This document shows, one piece after another, positions 48,923 through 61,100 of a stretch of 64,000 nt of DNA; the stretch's first letter is position 1; each line of letters opens with the position of its first letter. Source of the stretch: Artemisia argyi. Its lineage: Eukaryota > Streptophyta > Magnoliopsida > Asterales > Asteraceae. The translations under genes were made by a program, and so were the position numbers. Below the pieces are notes generated by a model that was not told the DNA's origin, ran no database searches, and saw only the letters and a list, made by a program, of their open reading frames with translations. The stretch is taken from contig CM060709.1 in the NCBI GenBank assembly GCA_030686995.1, positions 122,604,373 to 122,668,372 of the forward strand, given 5' to 3'.

Positions 48923-50273
48923 ACTTCTCGGGCAAAAGTTATTTATATATCTAACTTTTACCATAAAACCCATCAAGCAATCTTATCCACTCATTTTTTT
49001 TTATCAAAATAAAAAAAGTAAACTTTCACCCTTTTATTAAAACTTAAATATCTCGCAAACCGTAAATCGTCAAGCTACAAAAAAATACCATCGCGACGAG
49101 AATTAAATTATCTTTCTATAGACATGCATTGTTATATACTTTCGACGATTTTTTTTATATATATATTTTTTTTATTTTTTTCAAATTTTCCGCCCAGAAA
49201 AATTATATATGATTTGTAAAAATCATATATGATTCGTTAAAATCAAATCATATATGATTATTACGAATCATATATGATTTTTAAAAATCATATATGATTC
49301 GAAGAATCATATATAATTTGATTTTAACGAATCATATATGATTTTTCTGGGCGGAAATTTTTTTTAAAAAAAAGTTCGTTAGAAAAAAAGTTCGTCGAAA
49401 TATATAACATTGCATATCTATAGAAAGATGATTTAATTCTCGTCGCGATGGTATTTTTTTTTGTAGCTTGACGATTTACCGTTTGCAAGATATTTTATTT
49501 AAAAAAAAAAGGTGGAAAATAAAAATGGGTATCTATGATTGGTTCATTGGTTCTATCGCAAATATGAGATCTATATTGATCTCATCTCATACTTCTCGGC
49601 AAAAGTTCTTTATAGATATAACTTTTACCATATAACCTATCAAGCAATCTTATCCACTCATTTTTTCTTATCAAAATAAAAAAAGTAAACTTCCAACCTT
49701 TTATTAAAACTTAAATATCCCGCAAACCGTAAATCGTCAAGCTACAAAAAAAATACCATTACGACGAGAATTATATCATCTTTCTATATACATGCATTGT
49801 TATATACTTTCGACGAACTTTTTTTTTGATAATTTTTTTATTTTTTTCAAATTTTCTGCCCAGAAAAATCATATATGATTTATAAAAATCATATATGATT
49901 TGTAAAAATCATATATGATTCTTACGAATAATATATGATTTTTAAAAATCATATATGATTCGTAAGAATCATATATGATTTGATTTTAACGAATCATATA
50001 TGATTTTTAAAAATCATATATGATTTTTCTGGGCGGATTTTTTTTTTAAAAGTTCGTTGGAAAAAAAAAGTTTGTCGAAAGTATATATAACAATGCATAT
50101 CTATAGAAAGATGATTTAATTCCCGTCGCGATGGTATTTTTTTTGTAGCTTGACGATTTACCGTTTGCAAGATATTTTATTTATAAAAAAAGATGGAAAA
50201 TAAAAATGGGTAGCTATGATTGGTTCATTGGTTCTATGGTAAATATGAGATTTATATGGATTTCATCTCATAC
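48923..50273. repeat. Two tandem ~0.67-kb fold-back elements with AATCATATATGATT arrays
   Basis: Unit A (about 48923-49590) and unit B (about 49591-50273) are direct copies. Each has long inverted arms containing CGTAAATCGTCAAGCTAC and its complement, then ATTAAATTATCTTTCTATAG and its complement. Each centre is an array of the perfect palindrome AATCATATATGATT (about 49206-49341 and 49866-50025) next to CGCCCAGAAAAAT/ATTTTTCTGGGCG. No coding capacity. MITE-like fold-back elements or a hairpin transcript source. Confidence 0.8.
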
Positions 50274-50274
50274 T

Positions 50275-53200
50275 GAGTTATTTTAAGGACCAAGTTATTG
50301 TTGCATATTGAGGGACAAATCCCCACCATTTATCTAATTTGACCTAATGGTAGAGATTAACATTAAATATGTAAACCTAAGTCCATGTCTTTTTTTCCTT
50401 TTTTTCTTTGTCTTTTTTATAATTCACTTTATTTATTTCTTTTTTCCTTTTTTTTTGCCTTTCTTCCAATTAACGTTTTTTTTTCCTTTTTTATTTTATT
50501 TTATTTTATTATTTTTTTTCCTTTTCTAATTCACGGTTTTAAAAAAATAAATAAATTCACGATTTTTTTTCACTTTATTACGTTTTTGTCGGTTTTTGTC
50601 TGTTTTCACGTGTTTATATACGTTTTTGTCCATTTTTTTACGTTTTTGTCTGTTTTCAGACGTTTTCGTCCGTTATTATACATTTTTGACCGTTTTTTTA
50701 CATTTTCATCTGTTTGTTTTCAGACGTTTTCGTCCATTTTTATACGTTTTCATCCGTTTTTGTCCGTTTTCATATGTTTATATACGTTTTCATTCGTTGT
50801 CATACGTTTTCGTCTGTTTTTATACGATTATGACCGTTTATATACGTTTTCATCCGTTTTTATACGTTTTCGTCCGTTTTTTACGTTTTTGTCTATTTTC
50901 AGGCGTTTTTATCCGTTTTCATACGTTTTCGTCCGTTTTTTTTACGTTTTAGTCCATTTTTTTATGCTTTCGTCTGTTTTCAAACGTCTTCGTCCGTTTT
51001 CTCATCCATTTTTATACGTTTTCCTTCATTTTTTGCCCGTTTTCATACGTTTATATACGTGGTTTTCATACGTTTTCGTCCATTTTTATACGATTATGTC
51101 CGTTTTTATACGTTTCCGTCCATTTTTGTACGTTTTAAAACGTTTTCATATGTTTTCATACGTTTTCGTCTGTTTTTAGACGTTTTCGTCCATTTTTAAA
51201 CATCTTTGTCCGTTTTCAAACGTTTTCGTACATATTCATCTGTTTTCAAACGTTTTCGTCTATTTTCATACGTTTTCGTCCATTTTAAAATGTTTTCGGC
51301 CATTTTTAAACGTTTTCATACGCTTCGGAATATCAAAAGTACTATTCTTTGATACTCAGAATATCACAAGTGATATTCTGAATATCACAGGTGATTTTCA
51401 ACTAATGTTTTGTAACATGAAAATCACTTGTGATATTCAGAATGTCACAAGTGATATTAAAAAAATCACAAGTGATATTCTAAGTATCACAAGTGATATT
51501 CCGAATATCACAAGTGATATTTTAAATATCACAAGTGATTTTCAACTAACGTGTTGTAACATGAATATCACTTGTAATTTTCTGAATATCACTTGTGATA
51601 TTCAGATTATCACTTGTGATTTTCATGTTACAAAACATTAGTTGAAAATCACTTGTGATATTCAGAATATCACAAGTGATATTTAGAAAATCACAAGTGA
51701 TATTCAGAAAATCACAAGTGATATTCTGAATACCACAAGTGATATTCTGAATATCACAAGTGATTTTCAACTAATGTTTTGTAACATGAAAGTCACAAGT
51801 GATATTCTGAATATCAAAAGTGATATTCAGAAAATTGCAAGTAATATTCAGAATATTATAAGTAATTTTCACATTTTTTTATTTCATATTTTTTTCACTT
51901 TCTTATGTTTTTATCTGTTTTTGTTCATTTTCTTTCGTTTTCATACGTTTCTGAATATCACAATTGATATTATTAATATCACAAGTGATATTTTGAATAT
52001 CACAGAAAATCACTTGTGATATTAAAAATCAATTGTGATATTCAGAAACGTATTAAAGCGGACGAAAACATATGGAAACGAACGAATACGTATGAAAGCG
52101 TAAAAACACGCCTGAAAAGAGACGAAACGTATGAAAAATTGATGAAAACGGACGAAAACGTATAAAAACTGCTGAAAAGTATGAAAACAGACAAAAACAT
52201 CTGAAAACGGACAAAAATACATAAAAACGGATGAAAATGTTTATAAACGTATGAAAACGGACAAAAATGGATGAAAACATATAAAACAGACGAAAACGTC
52301 TTAAAATAGACGAAAACGTATAAAAACAGACAAAAACGTCTGAAAACATATAATAACGTAAAGAATAGATGAAAACGTTTGAAAACAGATAAAAACGTAT
52401 GAATACTGCAGAAAACTTATGAAAATAGACGAAAACGTTTGAAAATAGACAAAAATGTACAAAAACAGACTAAAACGTTTGAGTATCACAGAATATCACT
52501 TGTGATATTCAGAAACATATGAAAACATCTAAAATTGGCCGAAAAATTTTAAAAACAGACGAAAACCTATGAAAATGGACGAAAATGTAAGAAAATAGAA
52601 GAATATGTTGGAAAAATGATAAAAACGTCTAAAAACGGACGAAAACATAAAAAAACGGAAGAAAACGTATGACGAAAACAAATGTAAACATATGAAGATG
52701 GTCGAAAACGTATAAAAACGGACAAAATCGTGTAAAAACGGACGAAAATGTATGAAACGGACGAAAACGTATAAAAACGAACGAAAACGTCTGAAAACGG
52801 ACAAAAAAGTATAAAAACGGATGAAAATGGACAAAAACGTCTGACAACGTATAAAAATTGCCGAAGACGGATAAAAACAGACGAAAACGTAAAAAAAATT
52901 GACGAAAACGTATAATAACGAATTAAAACGTTTGAAACAGACGAAAACGTATGAAAACGGACGAAAACATCTGAAAAAGGACAAAAACGTCTTAAAACGT
53001 ATATAAACATGTGAAAACAGAAAAAAACGGACGAAAACGTAATAAAGTGAAAAAAATCGTGAATTTATTTAAAAAAGAAAAGCTTGATTTAAAAAAAATG
53101 AAAAAAAAAAACGTGAATTAGAAAAAAAAAAGGAAAAAATAACAAAAAAAAAAAAAAGAAAAAAAGGAAAAAAGAAAAAAAATAACGTTAATTGGAAAAC

Positions 53201-53390
53201 AAGGAAAAAAAAATAGAAAGAAATAAAGAAAGTGAATAATAAAAAAGACAAAGAAAAAGAAAAAAAAAATGGACTTAGATTTCCATGTTTAATCTTATGT
53301 TAATCCCCACCATTAGATCAAACTAAATGAATGGTGGAGATTTGTCCCTCAGTATGTAACAAAAACATAGTCCTTAAATGAACTTTTCTC
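50275..53390. repeat. 3.1-kb near-palindromic fold-back element
   Basis: The outer 110 bp at 50275-50390 recur inverted at 53270-53390 (block TTGAGGGACAAATCCCCACCAT). The left arm (about 50575-51350) is a T-rich tandem array of ACGTTTTCGTCCGTTTTTAT-like units; the right arm (52040-53050) is its reverse complement. The core (51350-52035) is an array of AATATCACAAGTGATATT units, a stem of eight with an AA loop, in both orientations. Open frames here are by-products of the repeats. RNA from it would fold into a very long duplex. Confidence 0.85.
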
Positions 53391-53416
53391 GGGTGTGGTT
53401 GCAATTACAGAAGCAA

Positions 53417-53445
53417 ACTAGTTATAATACCCGCGCATGCGCGGG
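53417..53445 (-). mobile_element. Helitron 3' terminus
   Basis: On the minus strand the perfect 16-bp palindrome CCCGCGCATGCGCGGG (53430-53445) is followed by TATTATAA and CTAGT, a textbook Helitron end. The same arrangement ends the Helitron at 21393. The body extends to the right through AT-rich DNA and the partial palindrome copy; its 5' end was not found. Confidence 0.75.
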
Positions 53446-53631
53446 TTTTTTTTAAAATTTTTTGAATTATATATTTTTATTTATTAAAAAACAAATAATT
53501 TAATATTTATTTTATTTGATTTATGATGTTTAATTATAGTTTTTTATTATTAAAGATAATTATTTAAAATTTTTAATCCTATTGTTAATTGCATCTTATC
53601 TATATTTTTTGTATTTATCTTCTACTTTTTT

Positions 53632-55422
53632 TATACGTTTCCGACCATTTTTATACGTTTTTGTCCGTTTTAAAACGTTTTCATATGTTTTCATACGTTT
53701 TCGTCCGTTTTCAGACGTTTTCGTCCATTTTTAAACATCTTTGTCCGTTTGCAAACGTTTTCGTATATATTCATCCGTTTTCTTACGTTTTCGTCTATTT
53801 TCATACGTTTTCGTCCATTTTAAAATGTTTTCGGCCATTTTCAGACGTTTTCATATGCTTCTGAATATCAAAAGTATTATTCTTTGATATTCAGAATATC
53901 ACAAGTGATATTCTGAATATCACAGGTGATTTTCAACTAATGTTTTGTAACATGAAAATCACTTGTGATATTCAGAAAATCACAAGTGATATTCTAAATA
54001 TCACAAGTGATATTCCGAATATCACAAGTGATTTTCAACTAATATTTTATAACGTGAAAATCACAAGTGATTTTCAACTAACGTGTTGTAACATGAATAT
54101 CACTTGTAATTTTCTGAATATCACTTGTGATATTCAGATTATCACTTGTGATTTTCATGTTACAAAACATTAGTTGAAAATCACTTGTGATATTCAGAAA
54201 ATCACAAGTGATATTCTGAATATCACAAGTGATATTCTGAAAATGACAAGTGATATTTAGAAAATCACAAGTGATATTCAGAAAATCACAAGTGATATTC
54301 TGAATATCACAAGTGATATTCTGAATATCACAAGTGATTTTCAACTAATGTTTTGTAACATGAAAATCACAAGTGATATTCTGAATATCAAAAGTAATAT
54401 TCAGAAAATTACAAGTGATATTCAGAATATTATAAGTGATTTTCACATTTTTTTTATTTCATGTTTTTTTTCACTTTCTTATGTTTTCATCTGTTTTTGT
54501 TCGTTTTCATACGTTTTCTTTTGTTTTCATACGTTTCTGAATATTACAATTGATATTATTAATATCACAAGTGATATTTTGAATATCATAGAAAATCACT
54601 TGTGATATTAAAAATCAATTTTGATATTCAGAAACGTATTAAAACGGACGAAAACATATGAAAACGAACGAATACGTATGAAAGCGTAAAAACACGCCTG
54701 GAAAGGGACGAAACGTATGAAAAATTGATGAAAACGGACGAAAACGTATAAAAACTGCTAAAAAGTATAAAAACAGACGAAAACATCTGAAAACGGACAA
54801 AAATACATAAAAACGGATGAAAATGTTTATAAACGTATGAAAACGGACAAAAATGGATGAAATCATATAAAACAGACGAAAACGTCTTAAAATAGACGAA
54901 AACGTATAAAAACAGACAAAAACGTCTGAAAACAAATAATAATGTAAAAAATAGATGAAAACATTTGAAAACAGATAAAAATGTATGAATACTGCAGAAA
55001 ACTTATGAAAATAGATGAAAACGTTTGAATATAGACAAAAATGGACGAAAACTGACAAAAACGTCTGAGTATCACAGAATATCACTTGTGATATTCAGAA
55101 ACATATGAAAACATCTAAAATTGGCCGAAAAAATTTAAAAACAGACGAAAACCTATGAAAATGGACGAAAATGTAAGAAAACAGAAGAATATGCAGGAAA
55201 AATGACGAAAACGTCTAAAAACGGACAAAAACATAAAAAAACAGAAGAAAACATGTGAAGTCAGACGAAAACAAATGTAAACATATGAAAATGGATGAAA
55301 ACGTATAAAAACGGACAAAATCGTGTAAAAACGGACAAAAATGTATGAAACGGACAAAAACGGACGAAAACGTATAAAAATGAACGAAAACGTCTGAAAA
55401 CGGACAAAAAAGTATAAAAATG
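53632..55422. repeat. Partial second copy of the 3.1-kb palindrome
   Basis: Matches roughly 51110-52815 of the first copy: short left arm (53632-53860), AATATCACAAGTGATATT core (53860-54630) and right arm from 54635. The right arm stops where the Copia LTR begins at 55423, so that insertion truncates it. The left side is cut at the AT-rich Helitron tail. Confidence 0.82.
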
Positions 55423-55768
55423 TGTTAGGTACCCATATTGATATCACACAAGCAAGAATGAGATAGATATAAGGATTTGGGTGATTATGAGAATGAGAGA
55501 AATATAATTGCAAGAGTTTCCTTAAGATTTCAAATAACCAACCAAGTTTACATATGACCTAAGCTTACTATTTATAGGGAAGGAGCTAGGGCAACACACC
55601 CTCTCCTTCCTCTCATCAAATCGTGTGGGCTTGGAGGCCCATGGGTTTCATAACTTAAGCCTAGTAAACTTAATACAAAATGTAAATGAAAGTAAATAAT
55701 AACTAAGCAACCTAATATTATTACAAATGACCAAGACTTGATAAAATAGTAAAACTTCGTTCCCAACA
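55423..55768 (-). repeat. 3' LTR of a minus-strand Copia-type element
   Basis: 346 bp, TGTTGGGAACG...CTAACA on the minus strand; same family as 657-1001. On its inner side the minus strand has TTAGGGGGAGAT (plus 55769-55780), a polypurine tract, which makes this the 3' LTR of an element extending to the right past the window end. Confidence 0.8.
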
Positions 55769-58129
55769 ATCTCCCCCTAAGGGTCGGTCATCACGGTTGC
55801 TTGACGTCTTTGTCATTTCTTCATCTTTGACTTTCATAGCTTTAGACGTCTTTCAAAAATCATGAGATAAAATCATTCATCGTTCATTGTTCTTTGTTCA
55901 TTGTTGTTGTGATAGTGATCAAGTTATGAAGTTGTCTGTCTTTCGTCACTTTTGAGTATGTGGTGGTTGTCCGCCATTCCAACATGCTCATACATCTTTG
56001 AACTTCGCCATTCCAACATGCTCATACATCTTTGAACTTTGACTTATACATGCACGTAGTTCCCTTTCTTAGACTTTTGATCTTTAGTCTTTATACTCTG
56101 TGGATTATTCTTTATGGCGTAGAATATTTCTTTTGAACTTTGTGTTGCATTGATCTTTGAGGGAGCTTTGGATGACTACAAGATGCATGTATGAGCATGT
56201 GGAATCCGTCGTCATGGAGATGATGTGTCCCTGCAGGTAAACAGTTAGCAATAAAACATCCGGTACTTACAGATAAGGAATTAGAGATTGTCAACAGCAT
56301 AGTGTGAAGACTCCTTCTAACCCTTATCAAGGCCGTTACCATGTCAGATACCCCCGAAGGAGCTTACAAGACCTACTAAGTCGCTCAATGACTGGGTGAG
56401 TCGCTGGGGATCACTCCACGACTGTAGACCGCTAAGAAACCATCACAAACACTAAGCGTAACCCACAAGGAGTTACCGAAGTGACCTGCTGTCAGGGCTG
56501 TTTGATGTTGACTGTCAGGGCTGTTTGATGTTGACCCTGGCAGGATTTCCATTCAATCATTGAGAAATACATTTGTAATTCTCTCATAAACGTTCTCGGC
56601 AGATTGCTAAGATTTGCGAAGGACTCGTTAATTTACAGCTAGTGTCCATTGATGTAGAACACCAGTTGTAGAAATACTAAGTGTTCCTAAGAGATCTTTG
56701 ATGTATCTCATGGCTCTAGACTCGAAAAGTGCACACCTAGGTTTCTTATGCGGATACTAGGGAGGGGTCTCCTGCTTCAATATCAACCATCTCTAAGAGA
56801 TAGGTCGATAGATTACACCGGTTCCCCGTGAGAATGAAACAAGATCTTTTAAGAGAACTTGAGTGGTTAGAAGGTTTAGTGTATTGCGTCACTGGGTCCA
56901 TGACGACTTTATTTTCAATACCGGTGTTGCCTTAGCCACAACCAGTAGTATACGAATTGAACCCGGTGTCTGCCCTAAGGTTGAACATATGGAGGGCTAT
57001 TTCTTTTCACCCTTTTCTTTACTTTTCTTTTTAATTCTTCAACTCCTTCTTTCCCCTTTCATTCTTTTCTCCTTTTTTTCGTATCATACCTAAGGACTTC
57101 TAATTCTAACTATTGGTGATGTCCTTGGGTAGATCCCTCCGGCTCTGGCGGATCATAGGACGGTTTTTCCTATCTTAATCACCTTATAACTCCATGATTA
57201 TCCGACAATAGCCATGAAACCTTTGATTGAAAATCTCTCAAAGTGTTTGTGATAATCAAACATTTTGCTTAACACTTTGAGAGTTTTGTGTTTACTTTTG
57301 AAGGGCTCCCCATTCACATGTGCTCATAAGTGTTTAATAAATTTGCACATGCGGGAGGAGCAAGCACTTTTTGAATTGATCCACTTTCAGTAAACAAGAC
57401 CGATTCGAGACACGCTTACATCACTAGTTATACTAGCTTGAAGTTATTACCCGGCCTGGTCAAGTCCACAGAAAGTTTCTCGAAACGGTACATTTCTACT
57501 AAGACAAATCCTTTTCGAGACACGTTTACGTGGCTAGTTAAAGAGTTCCATTGTCAGTTTTTAGGTGACAACTAGCTCTAGTAATTAACTTGATGTGATT
57601 ACCCGTCGAGGATAAGTCCTTTCGATTATTAACTTTTATGTTTCGTCAATTCTTGGGTGAATCTGAGTCTAGCTCGCATGAGATTTGACTTTAAAGCAAC
57701 TTTGAACTTTCATATTTAAATCACATTCACTTTTTCTCCCCCTCAAAAATAGCATATAAGATGATATTTTTGACAATCTTTTAATTAAAATATGCCTTTT
57801 GAGTCTTATGGGGTGAATTCAACAAGAACTTTTGATTTCAAGAACGATGATTTTGTTTCAAGTGCTCCCCCTTAACAAGTGAATTCTTATTGAGGTGAAA
57901 TACTTGTCTTTTGAGCAGAGTTATGAAAATCAGAAAATGTTTGATTAACTCTACTCAAAAGTAAGAAGCCTTCGCTCCTTATATTAGGATTGAGGCACTG
58001 ATGCGTACCTCAGGGTCCTTTCTTTACAAGAACGGGTTGTACACTGTTATGTGTGCACAAGCCATAATGATAACAAAACAATCAAGTGAAGTAGTTATTA
58101 TTGAAATGTTAATACCTTTGTGTACCAGT
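55769..58129 (-). mobile_element. 3' non-coding region of the Copia-type element
   Basis: No ORF of note over 2.3 kb. It includes further GGGGGAG-type tracts (plus CTCCCCC near 57739 and 57886). Two perfect tandem duplications stand out: a 34-bp unit at 55972-56005/56006-56039 and a 23-bp unit at 56489-56511/56512-56534. Confidence 0.6.
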
Positions 58130-61100
58130 TTATGATTCATCAATGATCGGTGTATCAAAGTCTGTGAACTGTGGATCTGGTCTTTGGAAGAGTCTGACGG
58201 GAAATGAAGGTCTGACACCGATATAACTCTCCAATCGTCTGATCTGCTCCCGGCGAAATAACATTTCTTCTATTTTTATGATAAAGTTTCGAACTTGTCT
58301 TCTGGAACTGGATTTCCACCTTGGAGTTTCACCTTTTGATATCTTTCTCCGATCATCATTCAACCTTTTGACTAACCCATCACGAACGGTTTTGAGCGTA
58401 ACATCACAGAACTTGTGTATCTCATCGAGCCTCATGAAACTTAGTTGCTTTTTGCTGTTGAGGTAGGTGAAACCAAATGAAGGTTTTTGGATGAGTGTGA
58501 ACTGTGACATTTGAGTTATTCCATCAAATGAGAGTTGTGGCTTAGTCAAATTGATCTTCTGTTGGTAACTTTCCACTCCAAGCTGAAGATCTTCCACTCT
58601 TTCTTGAACTATCAATCGTCGGATGAAGAGGAGTAGTGATGAAATGAAGTTGTATTGTGTGTCTGTATCGAATCCACACATTCTTCCTTGAACTTTTTCT
58701 AGATACATGTATTCAATGTCATTTAGATAAAGGTCGGGAAAGTCTGCTTCAGAGAATTTGTACTTCTTTTAATCTTGCCTTTTAACCACAATCTCATTCA
58801 TGAACATGTAGTTAAACCTTTTCGACTCTTGAATCTCCAAGATAGCAATGATCCTTGATTTATGCTTCACATTCTCTAATGACTTGATTTCTAACCTGTG
58901 AGTGTAACCGAGTCGACGACGTTCAGGCCAATGCTGAATCCCATGTAAAGCATCTCTGTCGTAAGCCACAATGGAGTTGCTAAATACTGGAGTTGATTCT
59001 TCAATTGCAGGAACATCGTATCTTGCGGCTGGCACTGAGATTGTTAATGATGAAGCATATTTTTGTTTGGAGTTCTCTTGAGTGAGTTGGAGGTTACGAA
59101 GATCTTTGTTGAAGAAGAAGCGGTAAGGTATCTTCGGTTTTTCTGTAAATCCTTGCAGAGGTAATGGTTTGGTCCAATCGGTGAAGTAAGGCTTGTCGGG
59201 TTTTCTTGAATGGATGTCGAAATTCGCTTCAGGATTTAGCCAGTCAAACTTTCTAGACATTGCACTAGCTATATTCTGCATGTGAAATTCAAATTCCATC
59301 TTGTTTCCAGATCTAGACTTTAGGAATTCCTGTGCATCCTGATTGATTCTTCTTAACTCAGCCTTTGTAAGTTTCTCAATTTAAAGATCCGCCATTATAC
59401 TCTGAGTGTATTGCAGTGTATTGCCCGGGAGTGGTTCTTCATTGTCGATAGGAGGTTGAGCCTTGACCAAATCAGTCAACCAATCATCTTGAGGTGTGTC
59501 GTCATTGTCTATCCATGAGTGACGTCCCATTTTCTTTGACTTCTTAGACTTGGATGTAGTATCCTTGTCTTGAGCTTTGGAGGTTGATGATGGTCCAAGT
59601 TTAGAATCGGGAATTGGAGAGGCACGGTAGTCGGTATCGGGTTGTCCTTCATAATCATCAGTAGGTTGCATGAGTGTTTCTTCCTGATCTGTGGGACCTT
59701 GACCAGAAGCTGAAGGGTGTTGTTGATTTCCAGGAGGAGTGGAATCCTTTTGTGGTTGGTGAGAAGATGATGGACCGGTTCCAGACTTGTGTTTCTTTCC
59801 TTTTGAGTTTGGATCCGGGTCGTCATCTTTCCTTGACCTCTTCAGGGATCCAGCAGCTTCTTTGCACGACTCTTTTGACAAGTTATCTGCAATGGCTTTG
59901 ATAAGTGCAGATTCTTCAGTTGTTAAATTGGGTTTGTATGCAACTTTGTCGTAGAGATGAGCAAGCAGGTCTTTGACCGATGATTCAGAAATGGTAGGAG
60001 TTGATGTCGAAGCTTTAACAGGGTGAAGAGTAAATGGTGTTGTTGATAGCATTTTCTTTACAACACTTTTGATCCTGTGCTCCAAGTTATCCTTAATTGG
60101 TTCAATAAGACTTGTCACTTCAGGAGTGAAGATATCAACAAGATTATCTGTAAGGTAATCGAGTGTGAAAGTCCTGATGAGTCCTTCCAAGTCTGCTTTC
60201 ATGAATTTATCGATTTGCTGCTTTGTTTCCTGAAAATCTTCAACTTGTTTAGCAAGATTAGTAACCAAGGGCGTGAAATTTTTGACTTGCTCCTGAAGAT
60301 CAACTGGTTTTGTCGGTTCATGATTGATTGTTGCTTAGATGCGGTTTCAGAAGGTGAAGGAGATGAATGTTCCGGTGATGATTCAGATGACGACTCGTTG
60401 TGAGAGCTCGAAGAAGAAGCTGGAGGAGTCGGATCCTTTAGAGGAGAGTCTTTAGGAAGTGGAGGTTGCTGTGAAGATGTCTGCTTAGATTGTGAAGATG
60501 ACTGAAGGAATATGTTGGTGTCGAATGCTTCCTTTTCTTCATTTTCCTTTTGTGGAAAACTAGAAGGGGGGGGGGGGTTGAATAGTTTTACGTCCTTTTA
60601 AAAATTTATTTCCAAAATATTTTGTAGGTTATAAAAACTTTCGATTCGATCTTAAGTGAGTTCAAGCAACAACCAATATAAGCAAGTCTAAACTAATAAT
60701 GAAAGTATTGAAATATAATGAAGAAAAGATAGAGTTAGAAAGATCAAACCACAACACGTGAATTTATAGTGGTTCGGCTACAAGGACACCTTCCTTGCCC
60801 TACTCCACTCCCCGAGTACCACACTCGAGAGTTTTCTTCACTATGTCAACAAACTCCTTATGGTGGAGAAACCTTACACACCTTGGTTACACAAGTTAAC
60901 GACACTAAGCTAAATGTCAAGTTCTAATCGTAGCTAGAACCAATCTCACACCAAATATCACACCACGTGATCTTCACACCTTTCTCACACCTTCACACCT
61001 TCTTCAAGACTTCACACCGTCTTTACACCTTGTCAATCTTCACACCTTCTTCTATGCACAACTAAGTCACAACTACTAAACTAGTTTACAACACACCAAG

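Noticed and set aside
51400..52020. Regularly repeated short palindromes resembling a CRISPR array
   Set aside because: No constant repeat with unique spacers, no cas genes, plant context; the units are a fold-back core.
50347..55513. Many ORFs rich in Phe/Arg/Val/Ser or with CDIQNIT repeats
   Set aside because: They are translations of the tandem arrays of the fold-back elements, occur on both strands and show no domain.
657..55768. LTRs at 657-1001 and 55423-55768 as the two ends of one 55-kb element
   Set aside because: Primer site and polypurine tract show their interiors lie left of the first and right of the second, so they belong to two elements.
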